64,000 nt of DNA from Micromonospora sp. NBC_01813 (lineage in GTDB: Bacteria; Actinomycetota; Actinomycetes; Mycobacteriales; Micromonosporaceae). Below, in pieces: positions 62,787 through 64,000 of this stretch. Both the position numbers and the translations under genes were made by a program. Location: NCBI RefSeq assembly GCF_035917335.1, contig NZ_CP109067.1, positions 3,161,001 to 3,225,000 on the forward strand, given 5' to 3'. Positions within the stretch are counted from its first letter, which is position 1; the number at the start of each line of letters is the position of its first letter. Under the pieces are notes generated by a model. The model searched no databases, had not been told where the DNA came from, and worked only from the letters and a program-made list of their open reading frames with translations.

Positions 62787-63968
62787 GTGAACGCTCGCCC
62801 CCCGTACCGCCGCCGTCTGTCGCGCCGCGCGACCACCGTGACCGCCGCCGCCAGCCTGACCGCCGTGCTGCTCGCCGGCGGCTGCACGTTCGGCGATCCG
62901 GAGCCGGACCAGGCCGGAGCGCCCCCCACCTTCCCGGCCCCCACCGCGACACCGACCGGCGGCGGCATCGACCAGCAGATCGCGGTCACCGTCCTGGCCA
63001 GCGGCCTGCAGGTGCCCTGGGGGGTGGCCTTCCTGCCCGACGGCGGCGCGCTGGTCACCGAGCGGGACAGCGCCAAAATCCTGCAGGTCGGGCCGGGCTC
63101 CGACACCGACGGACTGGCCGTCGAAGAGGTCCAGACCATCGACGAGGTCGACGGCGGCGGCGAGGGCGGGCTGCTCGGCATCGCTGTCTCCCCCGAGTAC
63201 GCCACCGACCAGACGATCTTCATCTACTACTCGACCGCGCAGGACAACCGCGTCGCCCGGCTGACCCTGGGCGGCGAGCCGGAGCCGATCGTCACCGGCA
63301 TCCCGCTGTCCGGCATCCACAACGGCGGCCGGCTAGCGTTCGGACCCGACGGATTCCTCTACGCCACCACCGGCGACGCCTCCGACACCGGACTCTCCCA
63401 GGACCAGGAAAGCCTCGGCGGCAAGATCCTGCGGATGACCCCGGACGGCGAGCCGGCACCCGGAAACCCGTTTCCTGAGTCACTGGTCTGGTCGCTCGGC
63501 CACCGCAACGTGCAGGGCATCGCCTGGGACGCCGAGGACCGGCTCTACGCCACCGAGTTCGGCCAGAGCACCTGGGACGAGATCAACGTGATCGAGCCGG
63601 GCAGCAACTACGGCTGGCCCCAGGTCGAGGGTCAGGGCGACGACGATCGCTTCGTCGACCCCCTCGTCGTCTGGCCGACCGACGAGTCATCCTGCTCGGG
63701 CGCGGCCGTGGTCGACCGGATCCTCGCCGCCGCCTGCCTGCGCGGCGAACGCCTCTGGCTGGTCGAGCTGACCGAGGCCGGCACCGTCTTCGGTCAGCCC
63801 CGCGCGCTGCTCACCGAGGAGTACGGTCGGCTGCGGACCGTCGTCGCGGCACCGGACGGATCGGTCTGGGTGACCACATCGAACCAGGACGGCCGGGGCG
63901 AACCGGCGCCGGAGGATGACCGCATCCTGCGACTGGTCTTCGCCGACGGCGGGGCCGGTCGCAGTTGA
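62787..63968 (+). CDS. PQQ-type glucose/sorbosone dehydrogenase-like lipoprotein
   Basis: 393 residues from GTG 62787, probably leaderless. A basic N-terminus and signal end at the lipobox LLAGGC (Cys ~33). A Pro/Thr linker leads to a six-bladed GSDH beta-propeller (about 70-390): LQVPWGVAFLPDGGALVTERD, GEGGLLGIAVSPEY, HNGGRLAFGPDGFLYATTGDA, GHRNVQGIAWD and WDEINVIEPGSNYGWPQVEG, which include the PQQ/Ca-site His/Arg-type residues. It would oxidise a sugar outside the cell. The 32 bases after it hold no feature. Confidence 0.92.
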   Translation: MNARPPYRRRLSRRATTVTAAASLTAVLLAGGCTFGDPEPDQAGAPPTFPAPTATPTGGGIDQQIAVTVLASGLQVPWGVAFLPDGGALVTERDSAKILQVGPGSDTDGLAVEEVQTIDEVDGGGEGGLLGIAVSPEYATDQTIFIYYSTAQDNRVARLTLGGEPEPIVTGIPLSGIHNGGRLAFGPDGFLYATTGDASDTGLSQDQESLGGKILRMTPDGEPAPGNPFPESLVWSLGHRNVQGIAWDAEDRLYATEFGQSTWDEINVIEPGSNYGWPQVEGQGDDDRFVDPLVVWPTDESSCSGAAVVDRILAAACLRGERLWLVELTEAGTVFGQPRALLTEEYGRLRTVVAAPDGSVWVTTSNQDGRGEPAPEDDRILRLVFADGGAGRS

Positions 63969-64000
63969 CCCGCCGCACCTCCCCCACCCCTCAGGCAGGC

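Overview
The window is a chromosomal segment from a high-GC actinobacterium, most likely Micromonosporaceae. The grounds are third-position G/C bias throughout, GTG and leaderless starts, a DUF5753/DUF397 regulatory pair, a citramalate-type isoleucine pathway and typical actinobacterial families (bPH_6, NAT_N/GNAT_C, Uma2, TnpB-only insertion elements). The family assignment is inferred from protein character; no rRNA or tRNA gene is present to confirm it.

Region 1 (1-9.3 kb): the start of a GGDEF protein cut by the window edge; a secreted subtilisin with a striking tail that has Trp about every fifth residue; ribosome-rescue factor ArfB; a PDZ-less HtrA-like protease; an IS1341-type element with a frameshifted tnpB; a MoxR/DUF58/VWA operon; a membrane EEP phosphatase.

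Region 2 (9.3-28.2 kb) is a branched-chain amino acid and serine neighbourhood: cimA, ilvE, leuB, serA, ilvC, ilvN and ilvB on the minus strand and ilvD on the plus strand. It is interspersed with a PRC-barrel protein, a tyrosine phosphatase, ApbE, a GT55-type mannosyl-3-phosphoglycerate synthase beside serA, and a GGDEF-EAL protein. cimA and ilvB each have an attenuator: a tiny leader peptide rich in Leu/Val/Ile codons followed by a terminator with a T-run.

Region 3 (28.2-45.4 kb) is mixed accessory content: a GT-C-like membrane transferase, DinB, two beta-lactamase-fold serine hydrolases (one with five N-terminal RYAxVW-type repeats), an ECF sigma factor fused to a zinc-finger/membrane/extracellular tail with an upstream lipoprotein, Uma2, a NAT_N/GNAT_C acyltransferase, an alpha/beta hydrolase, an OYE-SDR fusion divergent from a TetR regulator, and an XRE regulator with two DUF397 paralogues.

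Region 4 (45.5-55.9 kb) is a predicted mannan/manno-oligosaccharide utilisation locus: secreted beta-mannanase, ROK kinase, GH2 beta-mannosidase, two ABC permeases and a binding lipoprotein on the minus strand, divergent from a LacI regulator. The shared promoter region holds a consensus-like promoter, a LacI-type operator and a Crp-like site. No transporter ATPase gene is present.

Region 5 (55.9-64 kb): glyA behind a ZTP riboswitch; a PAS-GGDEF-EAL membrane protein; a bPH_6 protein; a 2-hydroxyacid dehydrogenase; a PAT-type acetyltransferase; and a double DUF1540 Cys-rich protein separated by an IdeR/DmdR-like iron box from a PQQ-type sugar dehydrogenase lipoprotein.
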